A stretch of 58,343 nt of DNA from Chloroflexota bacterium (GTDB taxonomy: Bacteria > Chloroflexota > Dehalococcoidia > SHYD01), in contig JACPQN010000024.1 in NCBI GenBank assembly GCA_016190485.1, forward strand, positions 1-58,343, written 5' to 3'. A model generated the notes under the pieces. It did not search any database. It was not told the origin of the DNA and saw only the letters and a program-made list of their open reading frames with translations. This document shows positions 41,898 through 50,879 of the stretch, in pieces (the first letter of the stretch is position 1; each line of letters begins with the position of its first letter). Position numbers and translations under genes: made by a program.

Positions 41898-42869
41898 GTG
41901 CACTACACAAGGCTGGGTCGGACCGGACTACAGGTATCGGCCATGGGCTTCGGTGGGGGCGGCATCGGTGGAGTGTGGGGAGCAACCACCGACGAGGAGT
42001 GCGCGCGCGCGGTGCGCCGCGCCCTGGAGCTGGGCGTCACCTTCTTCGATGTCGCGCCCTCCTACGGGAACGGCAAGGCCGAGGAGAACCTGGGAAGGGC
42101 ATTGCGGGGCCGCCGAGGGGATGTCCTGGTCGCCACGAAAGTGCGTCTGCGCCACCAGGACCTGGGAGACGTGGCCGGGGCCGTTCGGGCCTCGGTGGAG
42201 CAGAGCCTCCGTTTGCTCCAGACCGACGCCGTCGACCTGCTCCAGCTCCATAACCGAGTGCGCAACGCCCGGCTGGAGGCGGACAACTCCCTGACGCCCG
42301 AGGACGTGCTGGGGCCCGGCGGTGTGCTGGAGGCGTTCCAGGCGCTCCAACAGGAGGGCAAGACCCGCTTTCTGGGCTTTACGGGCTACGGCCACATCGA
42401 AGCGCTGCGCCAGGTGGCCGAGAGCAGCGGCTTCGATACGGTGCAGATCCACTACAACCCCATCCACCAGAACGCTCTGGGCACCCTCCCCTTTGTGGAT
42501 ACGGAATGGCCTCAGCCCATGGGCATCCTGCCTCTGGCCCAGGCCCTGGACCTGGGGGTCATTGGCATCCGGCCCCTGGCCGCGGGCGCGCTCTCCGATG
42601 CGGTGGACCGCGCCTACTCGCCCGACTCGGAGCTGGCGGGAGACGTACGAAAAGCCCAGAGGCTGCGCCTCCTGGTGCGGGGGCCTGTTCGGACGCTCCA
42701 GCAGGCGGCCATGCTCTTTGTCCGGATGCAGACCTACATCCACACTCAGGTCCCCGGCTTCAAGAACGCCGCTGAGGTGGAGGAGGCCGTGGCGGTGCTG
42801 GACATGCCCCCCTACGAGCCGGAGGAGCTGCAGGTGCTGGAGGCGCTCTACCGCCGCGGTTTCACCTAG
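41898..42869 (+). CDS. Aldo/keto reductase
   Basis: A 323-residue (beta/alpha)8 reductase starting at GTG 41898 with GAGGAGG upstream. Family motifs: MHYTRLGRTGLQVSAMGFGGGGIGG, FFDVAPSYGNGKAEENLG (catalytic Asp and Tyr), VLVATKVRLR (Lys), and VDLLQLHNRV. NADPH-dependent reduction of an aldehyde or ketone is expected. It is a single rightward gene between divergent and convergent neighbours. Confidence 0.88.
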   Translation: MHYTRLGRTGLQVSAMGFGGGGIGGVWGATTDEECARAVRRALELGVTFFDVAPSYGNGKAEENLGRALRGRRGDVLVATKVRLRHQDLGDVAGAVRASVEQSLRLLQTDAVDLLQLHNRVRNARLEADNSLTPEDVLGPGGVLEAFQALQQEGKTRFLGFTGYGHIEALRQVAESSGFDTVQIHYNPIHQNALGTLPFVDTEWPQPMGILPLAQALDLGVIGIRPLAAGALSDAVDRAYSPDSELAGDVRKAQRLRLLVRGPVRTLQQAAMLFVRMQTYIHTQVPGFKNAAEVEEAVAVLDMPPYEPEELQVLEALYRRGFT

Positions 42870-42938
42870 CATTTGCTCTCGATGTAACCGCCACAACCGC
42901 GTCTGAAAATCTCGAAGGCAGTCACCCTAAATGCCATT

Positions 42939-43089
42939 CCTCCCCCTGGGAGGGGGAGGTTAAGTGGGGGTGCGATGTTGTCCTGGGATGCTCTCACCCT
43001 CCCCTAGCCCCTCCCTGGCAGGGAGGGGAAGGACTAAAGGCGACCTTCCATGATCCGCCCCAATAGCGCCCCTCCCTGGCAGGGAGGGG
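42939..43089. repeat. Three G/C-rich hairpins, two of them direct repeats
   Basis: CCTCCCCC TGGGA GGGGGAGG (42939-42959), then two copies of CCCCTCCCTGGCAGGGAGGG with a shared GAAGGACT tail (43008-43035 and 43069-43096). They lie between convergent genes. They are followed by a CCCTTCGACTTCGCTCAGGA repeat fragment (43109-43128). Confidence 0.8.
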
Positions 43090-43153
43090 AAGGACTCTTG
43101 CCTTCTCCCCTTCGACTTCGCTCAGGATAGGCCTCAAGCGAGAGGGGATTTCC

Positions 43154-44056
43154 TCACAACCCCAGCCGGAGCTGCCCCATGCGACGGGGCGCGGGCGCAG
43201 AGACGGGCGACTCCGGCAGCCCGTACTTGCAGCGCAGTTCCCCCACCAGCGCCAGCACCCCCGCTCCATACGCGGCCGGATCGAAGGGCCCCCGGTACTG
43301 CCGGGCGTACTGGCGGACCAGGTGGGGGCACTGCTCCCGGAGCAGGGGGAGGGCCCACTCTCTGGAGCCAGGCCGCAGCGCTGGAAGGTTGCCCCCGAGA
43401 AAGGAGGCCCCGTGCTCCACGGCCAGCCGCACCAGCTCTTCCAGGGCCGCCGGGTCGTCGGTGAGGTCGGGCAGAATGGGGGCCAGGAGCACGCCCGCCG
43501 GCACGCCCGCCTGAGCCAGCCGCTCCAGCGCCGCCAGCCGCTTCATAGGTGGCGCGGCCTCCGGCTCCACGTGCCGCCACACTGGCTCCCGCAGGCTGCT
43601 CAACCGCAGGCTCACCTGGGCCAGTCCCCGCCGGGCCAGGGCTGCCAGCAGGTCCAGGTCTCGCAGCACCAGGGTGGCCCTAGTGCTGAGCCAGCAGGGC
43701 TGGCCCAACTCGAGGGCCACCGCCAGCATGCCCTGGGTGACCCGATACTTCAGCTCGGCGGGTTGGTAGGGATCACAGGCGCCCCCCAGGGCTATCAGCT
43801 CACCACCCCAGTCCGGCTGGGAGACCTCTGCCCGCAGCACCGCCGCCGCGTTCACCTTGATCACCACCCGCTGCTCCATCTCCTGCCCTCCCTGGTGGCC
43901 GCGGTACTGGTGGGAGCCCCGGGCGTAGCAGTAGGAGCAGGGGTGACGGCACCCCCGGTACGGGTTGGCGGCCCACCGGAAGGGTAGATGAGGCACGGTG
44001 AGCCGCAGCAGCAGCCGCTTGCAGCGCACCTCTTCGTAGAAGACCGAGGGCACCAT
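43154..44056 (-). CDS. Radical SAM protein, Spl/Rv2578c-like
   Basis: A 300-residue radical SAM enzyme with the cluster motif RGCRHPCSYCYARGSHQY (Cys 36, 40, 43), typical of the spore photoproduct lyase-like/Rv2578c group. The barrel continues with LGGACDPYQPAELKYRVTQ, STRATLVLRDLDLLAALA and VSLRLSSL. Substrate is unknown; relatives include DNA-repair and uncharacterised enzymes. The ATG 44056 follows AGGAGGAGC, and a TTGACA-18-TATAAC promoter lies about 25-50 nt upstream. Confidence 0.85.
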   Translation of the reverse strand: MVPSVFYEEVRCKRLLLRLTVPHLPFRWAANPYRGCRHPCSYCYARGSHQYRGHQGGQEMEQRVVIKVNAAAVLRAEVSQPDWGGELIALGGACDPYQPAELKYRVTQGMLAVALELGQPCWLSTRATLVLRDLDLLAALARRGLAQVSLRLSSLREPVWRHVEPEAAPPMKRLAALERLAQAGVPAGVLLAPILPDLTDDPAALEELVRLAVEHGASFLGGNLPALRPGSREWALPLLREQCPHLVRQYARQYRGPFDPAAYGAGVLALVGELRCKYGLPESPVSAPAPRRMGQLRLGL

Positions 44057-44079
44057 GCTCCTCCTGGGGTGTGTCCCTG

Positions 44080-44109
44080 GTTATACTACTAGAACGTATG
44101 TACTGTCAA
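44080..44109 (-). promoter_or_regulatory. Promoter of the radical SAM gene
   Basis: On the minus strand: TTGACA (44109-44104), an 18-nt spacer and TATAAC (44085-44080). Confidence 0.65.
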
Positions 44110-44386
44110 GGGTATGATGGAGACCGTTTTTGCTCCGCACTGCAGGCTTCAGCCTGCAGCATAGCCACTCGGAATGCCTCAGGCTTGAGCCTAAGGTGGC
44201 GGGTTGATCAACATCCGCTGATGGCGGGCGTCGCCTCACACTGCGGCGCATGCCTCAGGCTCCACTGTGGGGTAACACGCTGGTAGACGGTCTTTCCCTT
44301 GCGTTCTTGACACACCTGTGCTAGATTCCTGGCGTGGTCTCGCCGCTGATGCGCCAGCGCAGTCCCCGGTAGGCAAGGAGGTTCTC
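44110..44386. repeat. Intergenic hairpin repeats ahead of the PLD-NTPase gene
   Basis: An 8-bp hairpin CTGCAGGC TTCA GCCTGCAG (44140-44159) is followed by AGGCTTGAGCCT and related GCCTCAGGCT fragments to about 44270. They look like degenerate REP units. No gene is seen. Confidence 0.6.
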
Positions 44387-46348
44387 ATGACCCAGACGGC
44401 GTTTGCCATCCAGTCGCCCCGGGTGCTCTCCCGGGTCATCACGTCGCACCGAGACTTTGATGGCCTGTTTGAAGGCTACTCCACGCTACAGGGCGTATCC
44501 TACGTGGTTTCCCCGGATCTGCTCCTCGACTTCTTCCAGAAGCGCGGCTTTAGCCAGGTAGAGGTCGTGGTTGGAGAGAACCTGACAGGACACCACCTGC
44601 TGGACCAGTACCGCCAGTCTCTGTCGCAGAAAGGTACGGAAGTCGCGCTCGCCCTGGCCCAGCTTGTCGAGCAGGGAAAGCTCAGGGTCCTCGTGCCCAA
44701 GCGGACCTTGCACTCCAAGCTCTACCTCCTTCGCAACGAACGGAACTACCGGGTGATCCAGGCCAGCGCTAACTTCACCGAGACCGCGCGTCTGGCGACC
44801 AGCCAGGTCAACTATGCCTGGTATGCCGATCTTCCGCCGGATGATCCCTGGTTGGCCCAGGTGGTGGACGACTACCACGCCCACACGAAGGACTGCGCCC
44901 AGTTCATGGGTGATCTTGTCGAGTTGCTCAAAGGTGAGCCGAATGAGCGGCGGCAGGAGATTGCAGAGGCCTGGCTGAAGGGGAAAGTCGATGGCGAGGA
45001 GGAGTTGGAAGGGCGGAAAGTGCTCCAAGAGCTTACGGCCCGCTCCCTCACCAGCCTGGAGGAGAGCATTGAGCCGGTCCTCATACTGACCCTACCGGAC
45101 GCGCCCAAGGCCAGAAAACAGGTGGAGCGCTTCCTTGCCCCGCTGGGCCCCGAAATCACGGACCATCGCGCTTCGGTGAACGCGCTGCGCTACGTCAGAT
45201 ACGTGTGGGAGCACCACGCCGTGCCCCTGATGCAGGTGGACCTGCCGGCGCGGGCTGTCCGGCTGAGCATAGACGGCCCGGTCGCAGCGCGCTCGGAGCC
45301 GCTCCCTGATGGGGAGCATGTTAGCCAGGCACTGGAGCACATCGAAGCCTACGTCAATACGGTAGACTGGGGTCGCTGCCTCGATCCGCAGTTCGCCAAA
45401 GCCAGCATGTTCGAGGCGCTGCTCTACTTCCTTGCTGCGCCCTTCGCCCACGAGCACATGAAGCTGCGGCGCCAGAGCTACGGCCTGGTGGACTACAGAG
45501 GGCCACAGGTGCTCTACATCTTCGGCCGGGCCCAGAACGGGAAGTCCACCTTTCTGCGCTTCGCCCTCAGGCTCCTTACCGGCCAGCATGTCTCGGCCCA
45601 GCCGGGGGCCCAGTTCAGCAAGACCAAGGTGCAGGGCACCGCGGCAGTGGGCACGGTGTTTCCCCTGGTGTTCGACGACGTCGATTTCTCCCGCAACGCC
45701 AGGACCTTCGAAGAAGTCATGAAGTCCTACTGGGAGGTGTGGTGGCGGGAGGAGTGCGTGGTCCCTCAGCTTACCCTTACCGGCAATGCGGATAACCTTA
45801 AGGATTGGGCCAAATCACGACTGAAACGCGTCGACTTCGATGTCCAGTTCGCTCCCAGTGAAATAGAAAAGGCACGGCTCAACAAGATCCTCGAAGTCGA
45901 TAACCCGCTGTTCAAGTGGTTCTCTCATCTTTACATGGAAAGCTTGGCTCGAGGGGAAACTCCTGGGGAGGACGAGCTTCGCATCTCGCGCAGCGTTATG
46001 AGGGACCTCTATCGCCACGCTGGCCGGTCGGCGCCTTCCTTCTTTCCGGACCAACCCCTGGAGCGCCTGTATGATCCAGGCCGCAAAGCATGGCGAGACG
46101 TCATCCATGTCTTACGCAAGGCCGCTCCGCAGCGGCAGGGCCAGCGACTGCTGATCACTTTCAAGGAAGAGATGCAGCACAACGAGGTGCGCGCCTATGC
46201 CGGCCACCTGCCCCAGACCGTCAAAAAGGAGATCAAAGGCAAGACCATCGTCATCGAGTCGCCCGTGGAGTTTGACCGGTGGCTAAAGGGAGCCGACGGC
46301 GCATCGCAGAGCTGGCGCGATCGTCTTGGGAGACTCTTCGGCCGATGA
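44387..46348 (+). CDS. Phospholipase D-like nuclease domain fused to a P-loop NTPase (SF3-helicase-like)
   Basis: ATG 44387, 6 nt after AAGGAGG, gives 653 residues. Residues about 40-150 form a PLD-like domain with one half-site: KRTLHSKLYLL (His 109, Lys 111) and IQASANFTET (Asn 129), as in standalone phosphodiesterases and nucleases. After a helical linker comes a P-loop module: LYIFGRAQNGKSTFL (Walker A 380-388), FPLVFDDVDF (Walker B, Asp 430-431), QLTLTGNADNLKDW with Asn 467 at a sensor/motif C position, and a basic RLKRVDFDVQF. The order and spacing recall SF3 or AAA-like ATPases. No partner gene is adjacent. A single-gene nucleic-acid-targeting defence or mobile-element function is inferred. 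Confidence 0.78.
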   Translation: MTQTAFAIQSPRVLSRVITSHRDFDGLFEGYSTLQGVSYVVSPDLLLDFFQKRGFSQVEVVVGENLTGHHLLDQYRQSLSQKGTEVALALAQLVEQGKLRVLVPKRTLHSKLYLLRNERNYRVIQASANFTETARLATSQVNYAWYADLPPDDPWLAQVVDDYHAHTKDCAQFMGDLVELLKGEPNERRQEIAEAWLKGKVDGEEELEGRKVLQELTARSLTSLEESIEPVLILTLPDAPKARKQVERFLAPLGPEITDHRASVNALRYVRYVWEHHAVPLMQVDLPARAVRLSIDGPVAARSEPLPDGEHVSQALEHIEAYVNTVDWGRCLDPQFAKASMFEALLYFLAAPFAHEHMKLRRQSYGLVDYRGPQVLYIFGRAQNGKSTFLRFALRLLTGQHVSAQPGAQFSKTKVQGTAAVGTVFPLVFDDVDFSRNARTFEEVMKSYWEVWWREECVVPQLTLTGNADNLKDWAKSRLKRVDFDVQFAPSEIEKARLNKILEVDNPLFKWFSHLYMESLARGETPGEDELRISRSVMRDLYRHAGRSAPSFFPDQPLERLYDPGRKAWRDVIHVLRKAAPQRQGQRLLITFKEEMQHNEVRAYAGHLPQTVKKEIKGKTIVIESPVEFDRWLKGADGASQSWRDRLGRLFGR

Positions 46349-46497
46349 GCTGGTTTCAGGCCCGTTCTTCTCCACTGGTTGGAAGAAGGGCCACGACACC
46401 GGTGGCCTTCGCTCTGTTTGACACCCCCCAGGCCACGGTGCTAGCGTAGGGCCACGTTGCGACTCCCCGGTGGGGTCGCATCCGCCGAGGCGGACCC

Positions 46498-46568
46498 AGG
46501 GCTTGTCCTGAGCCTGTCGAAGGGCTTGTCCTGAGCCTGTCTGCCGACAGGCAGGCCTGTCGAAGGGA
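46498..46568 (+). repeat. Tandem copies of the interspersed repeat
   Basis: GGGCTTGTCCTGAGCCTGTC occurs twice in tandem (46499-46518 and 46523-46542), then CTGCCGACAGGCAGGCCTGT and CGAAGGG, just before the CoA-transferase ribosome binding site. Confidence 0.85.
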
Positions 46569-46574
46569 AGGAGC

Positions 46575-47783
46575 GTGACACTGGTGGAAGGCACGGTGCT
46601 GGATGGCCTGCGGGTGCTGGAACTCTCGGAGTTCGTGGCCGGCCCCTTCTGCACCAAGATGCTGGCAGAGATGGGGGCCCAGGTCATCAAGGTGGAGCGC
46701 CCCGGCGCCGGCGACATCGCCCGGCAGGCCGGCCCCTTCCCCAAGGACATCCCCAACGCCGAGGCCAGCGGCCTCTACCTCTACCTGAACACGGCGAAGA
46801 AGAGCATCACCCTGGACCTCTCCTGCTCCTCCGGCCAGGAGGCGCTGCGCCGGCTGGTGGCATGGGCCGACGTGCTGGTGGAGAGCTTTGCCCCCGGCGA
46901 GATGGAGGGCTGGGGCCTGGGCTACCACGCGCTGGAGCGGGTCAATCCCGGCCTGATCATGGCCTCCATCACCCCCTTTGGACAGACGGGGCCGTACCGC
47001 CACTACAAGGCCACCGACCTGGTCACCTTCGCCATGGGGGGCCTCATGTCCACGGTGGGAGACCCGGACCGCCCACCCACCAAGCTCCCCGGGCCCATGA
47101 CCAGCTACTGGGCGGGCGTCCACACCTTCGCCGCCATCATGGTGGCGCTCTTCCACCGGGACCTCTCGGGCCAAGGCCAGTATATCGATACCTCCATGAT
47201 GGAGATGGTGGGCGCCCACACCAACTCCAACTACCTGATGTGGTCCCACGAGGGGCGGCAGGCGCCCCGCCGGGGCAACACCGCCGGCTTCGGCGGCGGC
47301 TTCTCCCAGTTCCACACCACCAGGGACGGCGGCCTGATCATGGTGGCCATCGCGCCCTGGGACGGCCTAGTGGAGCTGCTGGGCAAGCCGGAGCTGGCCA
47401 AGGACCCCCGCTTTGCCAGCCGGGAGGCCCGCCAGCAGCACGGCAAAGAGCTGGACGAGTACCTGGCGGCCTTCTGCCGCGAGCACGACCTGGAGGAGGC
47501 GTTCCAGACGGCCCAGGAGAAGCGCCTCACCTGGGCGCCCATCAACACCCTGGCCGACGTCTTCACCTCGCCCCAGCTCCAGGAGCGGGGCTATTTTTTC
47601 GACATGGCCCATCCGGTGGTCGGCGCGCTGCCCTATCCCGGTAGCCCCCTCAAGATGGGCGACGCGCCCTTCGTCTTCGCGCCGGCGCCACTGCTGGGCC
47701 AGCACAACGAGGAGGTGTACACCGGGCTGCTGGGGTACACCAAGGCCGACCTGGCGCAGCTCCGAGAAGCGGGCGTGGTGTAG
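46575..47783 (+). CDS. CaiB/BaiF family III CoA-transferase (copy 1)
   Basis: A 402-residue CoA-transferase from GTG 46575 with AAGGAG upstream. Family landmarks: LDGLRVLELSEFVAGPFCTKMLAEMGAQVIKVE, KKSITLDLSCSSGQ, FGQTGPYRHYKATDL and GQGQYIDTSMMEM, where Asp is the catalytic residue that forms the acyl anhydride. It moves CoA between organic acids. The repeat cluster directly upstream and the second copy downstream suggest an expanding family in this genome. Confidence 0.92.
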   Translation: MTLVEGTVLDGLRVLELSEFVAGPFCTKMLAEMGAQVIKVERPGAGDIARQAGPFPKDIPNAEASGLYLYLNTAKKSITLDLSCSSGQEALRRLVAWADVLVESFAPGEMEGWGLGYHALERVNPGLIMASITPFGQTGPYRHYKATDLVTFAMGGLMSTVGDPDRPPTKLPGPMTSYWAGVHTFAAIMVALFHRDLSGQGQYIDTSMMEMVGAHTNSNYLMWSHEGRQAPRRGNTAGFGGGFSQFHTTRDGGLIMVAIAPWDGLVELLGKPELAKDPRFASREARQQHGKELDEYLAAFCREHDLEEAFQTAQEKRLTWAPINTLADVFTSPQLQERGYFFDMAHPVVGALPYPGSPLKMGDAPFVFAPAPLLGQHNEEVYTGLLGYTKADLAQLREAGVV

Positions 47784-47803
47784 GATGCCAGCCATGGATA
47801 ACT

Positions 47804-47893
47804 CCGCTCGCCCTTGAGCCTGTCCTGAGCAACGTCGAAGGGCTTGTTGAAGGGCGAGGCCGCCCATGGTTCGACAGGCTCACCATGAGCGGT
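47804..47893. repeat. Interspersed repeat block between the two CoA-transferase genes
   Basis: GCCTGTCCTGAGCAACGTCG, AAGGGCTTGTTGAAGGGCGA and CATGGTTCGACAGGCTCACC ATGAGCGG occur in sequence, related to the blocks at 20.8 and 23.6 kb. Confidence 0.75.
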
Positions 47894-47933
47894 GGTCTCG
47901 CAACTGGCCTGAAGCAGTAGCGAGGAGCGAAGC

Positions 47934-49226
47934 ATGCTCACCGGCGTCAACCTTCCACTCCAGGGTATCCGGGTGCTGGAGCTCTCCGTGGCCTGGGCCG
48001 CGCCCTTCTGCGGCAAGAACCTCTCCTTCTTCGGCGCCGAGGTCATCAAGGTGGAGGCGCCCACCCGCCCGGACGGCCATCGTGGCTCCATCAACCCTGC
48101 GGCGGGCGGCTTCACCATCTACCCCAACGGCGTGCCCGGAGAGCGACCGTGGAACCGTACGGGGGCCTTCGCCGAGCGCCACCGGGACAAGCTGGGTCTC
48201 AGCGTGGACCTGAACGCCTCGGAGGGGAAGGAGCTGTTCAAGCGCCTGGTGGCCCTCAGCGACGTGGTGATGGTCAACTACCGGGCCGGCGTCATGGACC
48301 GCCTGGGGCTGGGCTACGACGTGCTGAAGCAGGTCAACCCCGGCCTGGTCATGGTGCTGCTGCCCGGCTTCGGCAACACCGGCCCCTACCGGGACTACTC
48401 CTCCTATGGCAGCAACCTGGAGGCCCTCACGGGCGCGGCCGGCCTCACCGGCTACCCGGACCGGGAGCCCCTTAACTCCAACCTTACCTGGCCCGATCCG
48501 GTGGTGGGTATGATGGCCCTGGGGACGATCGTGGCCGCCCTGCGTCACCGGAGCGTCACCGGAGAAGGCATGCTCATGGAGTACTCCCAGCTCGAGGTGG
48601 CGGTGCGCACCCTGGGGGGCTTCCTCATGGACTACTCCATGAACGGGCGGGCGCACCACCGCATCGGCAACCGGGACCCCGTCATGGCGCCTCACGGTGT
48701 CTACCCCTGCCAGGGCGAAGACCAGTGGCTGGCCGTGGCCGTGGCCTCCGACGCGGAGTGGCGGGCCCTGTGCGGCGTCATGAGTAAGCCGGAGCTGGCC
48801 GAGGACCCCCGCTTTGCCGACGGGCCGGGCCGGTTGCGCAACCACGACGCCCTGGACGAGATCATCGCGGGCTGGAGCAGCGCCCAGGACAAGATGAGCG
48901 CCTTCCACGCCCTTCAGGCCGCGGGCGTCGCCGCCGGGCCGGTGCTGGCCCATGCCGAGCATTTCACCGATCCCCACTTCCGGGAGCGGGGCTTCTTTCA
49001 GGAGATCTACCACCCGGAGGCGGGCACCTTCCCCTTCCAGGCGGTCAACGGCTTCAAGCTGTCCCGCACGCCGGGGCGCAACCGCCGCTCGGCGCCCCTT
49101 TACGGCGAGCACAACCGCTACCTGCTCCAGGACGTGCTGGGCCTGGGCGACGAAGACCTGGCCCACCTGGAGGCCCGGCAGGTCATCAGCCAGGTCCCCC
49201 TGGCCGACAGCCCCCGAGCGCTGTAG
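47934..49226 (+). CDS. CaiB/BaiF family III CoA-transferase (copy 2)
   Basis: A 430-residue paralogue of the previous gene from ATG 47934: IRVLELSVAWAAPFCGKNLSFFGAEVIKVEAP, RDKLGLSVDLNASEG, and GEGMLMEYSQLEVAV. At the catalytic position copy 2 has Glu (LMEYS) where copy 1 has Asp (YIDTS). Substrate or mechanism may differ, or the residue may be conservatively swapped, as seems to occur in some family members. It probably feeds the same CoA-thioester pathway as the acyl-CoA dehydrogenase. Confidence 0.9.
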   Translation: MLTGVNLPLQGIRVLELSVAWAAPFCGKNLSFFGAEVIKVEAPTRPDGHRGSINPAAGGFTIYPNGVPGERPWNRTGAFAERHRDKLGLSVDLNASEGKELFKRLVALSDVVMVNYRAGVMDRLGLGYDVLKQVNPGLVMVLLPGFGNTGPYRDYSSYGSNLEALTGAAGLTGYPDREPLNSNLTWPDPVVGMMALGTIVAALRHRSVTGEGMLMEYSQLEVAVRTLGGFLMDYSMNGRAHHRIGNRDPVMAPHGVYPCQGEDQWLAVAVASDAEWRALCGVMSKPELAEDPRFADGPGRLRNHDALDEIIAGWSSAQDKMSAFHALQAAGVAAGPVLAHAEHFTDPHFRERGFFQEIYHPEAGTFPFQAVNGFKLSRTPGRNRRSAPLYGEHNRYLLQDVLGLGDEDLAHLEARQVISQVPLADSPRAL

Positions 49227-49560
49227 CGGCCCTGGCAGCGGGCGACGGAGAACCGGGCATGTTATGGGGATGGTGTGCTCAAGAACGCCGCCGGTGTCAC
49301 CCTGAGCGATAGCGAAGGGTCTACTCCCCCTGAAGCGGCGCTTCGCTTCACTCAAAAAGTTGCGAAACAATGGCCAGCCGCCGAACTCACAAGCTTCTCT
49401 GGGTGACAGGACAGGCTTGAGAATCACCAACGTGCTTCGGGAACCTGGCGCTAGGATATAGGCCGGGTCTTGTGATAGAGTAACCCGATCACCCCACTCG
49501 CACGCTCAGTCCGCTGCCCTGCCGGTGAGCCGGCTCGGCGCCCTGAGATAGATATTAGGT
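49227..49560. other. Intergenic region with a repeat fragment
   Basis: No gene seen. GTCACCCTGAGCGATAGCGA AGGGTCTACTCC (49296-49327) and CTGGGTGACAGGACAGGCTT (from 49399) belong to the short-repeat class found elsewhere in the window. Confidence 0.6.
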
Positions 49561-50652
49561 ATGGGAGGCACTAAGATGGCCCTCGACTACGTGAGCAACC
49601 AGGAGATCGTGCTGGCTGCCCGCAAGCGTCTCAACCAGGCCGCCTGGGACTACCTGTCTGGCGGCTCCGAGTCCGAGACTACCATGCGGCGCAACCGCCT
49701 GGCCTTCGACCGGCTGGCCTTCCGCCCTCGGGTGCTGGTGGATGTGTCCCACGTCGACACCGCCACCGCCATCCTGGGACACCGGCTGCGCATCCCGGTC
49801 ATGTTCGCTCCCATCGGTTCGCTGCAGCTCTTCCATCCTGAAGGGGGCGCGGCCTCGGCCAGGGCGGCGGGGGAGTACGGCATCGTGCACGTGGTGAGCT
49901 CCGTGACCGAGCCGAGCCTGGAGGAGATCGCCGCCGCCGGCGCCGGCCCCAAGGTGTTCCAGCTCTACATCCGCGGGGACTGGGAGTGGATCAAGGGGAT
50001 GCTGGGCCGGGTGAAGCAGGCGGGCTACACCGCCCTCTGCATTACCGTGGACACGGCGCACTACAGCAACCGGGAGCGGCCGATGCTGGGCCGCTGGAAT
50101 CCACCCACCCGACGGGCGCAGATAGACCCCTCCTACGGCGCCTCGGTGACCTGGGAGCTGCTGGACCGGATCAAGGAGACCATCGGGCTGCCCCTGTATG
50201 TCAAGGGCGTGGCCACCGCCGAGGACGCCGCGCTGGCGGTGCAGCACGGCGTGGAGGTGGTCTGGGTGTCTAACCACGGCGGCAGGCAACTGGACCACGG
50301 CCTGGGTACCCTGGACATGCTGCCGGAGATCGCACAGGCGGTGGGCGGCAGGGCCCAGATCGTCCTGGACGGCGGCGTCCAGCGCGGCACCGACGTGGTG
50401 AAGGCGGTTGCCCTGGGCGCCACCGCGGTTGCTATCGGGAAGCTCCAGGGGTGGGGCCTGGGCGCGGGCGGATCTGAGGGCCTGGTGCGGATGCTGGAGC
50501 TGCTGGAAGCGGAGATCGAGATCGCGATGGCCCTCCTGGGGGTCACCTGCATAGAGCAACTGGGCCCGGCCTACGTCTGCAAAGCGGAGCCGGTCACCAG
50601 GCCCCACGAGATGAGCGGGTGGATCCACCTACCGGGCGAAAGGATTCTCTAG
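49561..50652 (+). CDS. FMN-dependent alpha-hydroxyacid oxidase/dehydrogenase
   Basis: A 363-residue TIM-barrel flavoprotein of the glycolate oxidase/lactate dehydrogenase family. N-terminal WDYLSGGSESETTMRRNRLAFDRL holds the substrate Tyr, PVMFAPIGSLQLFHPEGG the FMN site, LYVKGVATAEDA the catalytic Lys, and SNHGGRQLDHG the catalytic His and Arg, followed by VLDGGVQRGTDVVKALALGA-type phosphate binding. It oxidises a 2-hydroxyacid. Electron acceptor (oxygen or a cytochrome) is unknown; a diheme cytochrome gene lies next on the same strand. Confidence 0.92.
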   Translation: MGGTKMALDYVSNQEIVLAARKRLNQAAWDYLSGGSESETTMRRNRLAFDRLAFRPRVLVDVSHVDTATAILGHRLRIPVMFAPIGSLQLFHPEGGAASARAAGEYGIVHVVSSVTEPSLEEIAAAGAGPKVFQLYIRGDWEWIKGMLGRVKQAGYTALCITVDTAHYSNRERPMLGRWNPPTRRAQIDPSYGASVTWELLDRIKETIGLPLYVKGVATAEDAALAVQHGVEVVWVSNHGGRQLDHGLGTLDMLPEIAQAVGGRAQIVLDGGVQRGTDVVKAVALGATAVAIGKLQGWGLGAGGSEGLVRMLELLEAEIEIAMALLGVTCIEQLGPAYVCKAEPVTRPHEMSGWIHLPGERIL

Positions 50653-50879
50653 GGGACCAAGAGCCACTATTGCCCACCTGTTGTACTGTGTACTCGATGC
50701 AGGGCGAGGCGGCCAGCGGTGGATCGTCCTGCTCGCCAGACTTGCTCCTACCAGACCGATCAACGTTGGGGCAGGGCGCACTCGCACTCGACCTTGCCCG
50801 GAAGGGAGGCGCATCGCTGCGATCGTGACCGTCACACGCAGCGGACCCCGACGGTTGATGCTCAGAAGGGAGGCCTGAG

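Noticed and set aside
42939-43096. Possible CRISPR array
   Set aside because: Only two exact repeats with hairpin structure and no regular spacer series; better explained as REP-like hairpins.
44307-44327. TTGACA ... TAGATT as promoter of the PLD-NTPase gene
   Set aside because: The spacer is only 9 nt, too short for a sigma70 promoter; no good -10 is found at 16-18 nt.
47880-49430. 516-residue minus-strand ORF opposite CoA-transferase copy 2
   Set aside because: Antisense shadow rich in His, Gln and Val; the plus strand encodes an intact family III CoA-transferase.
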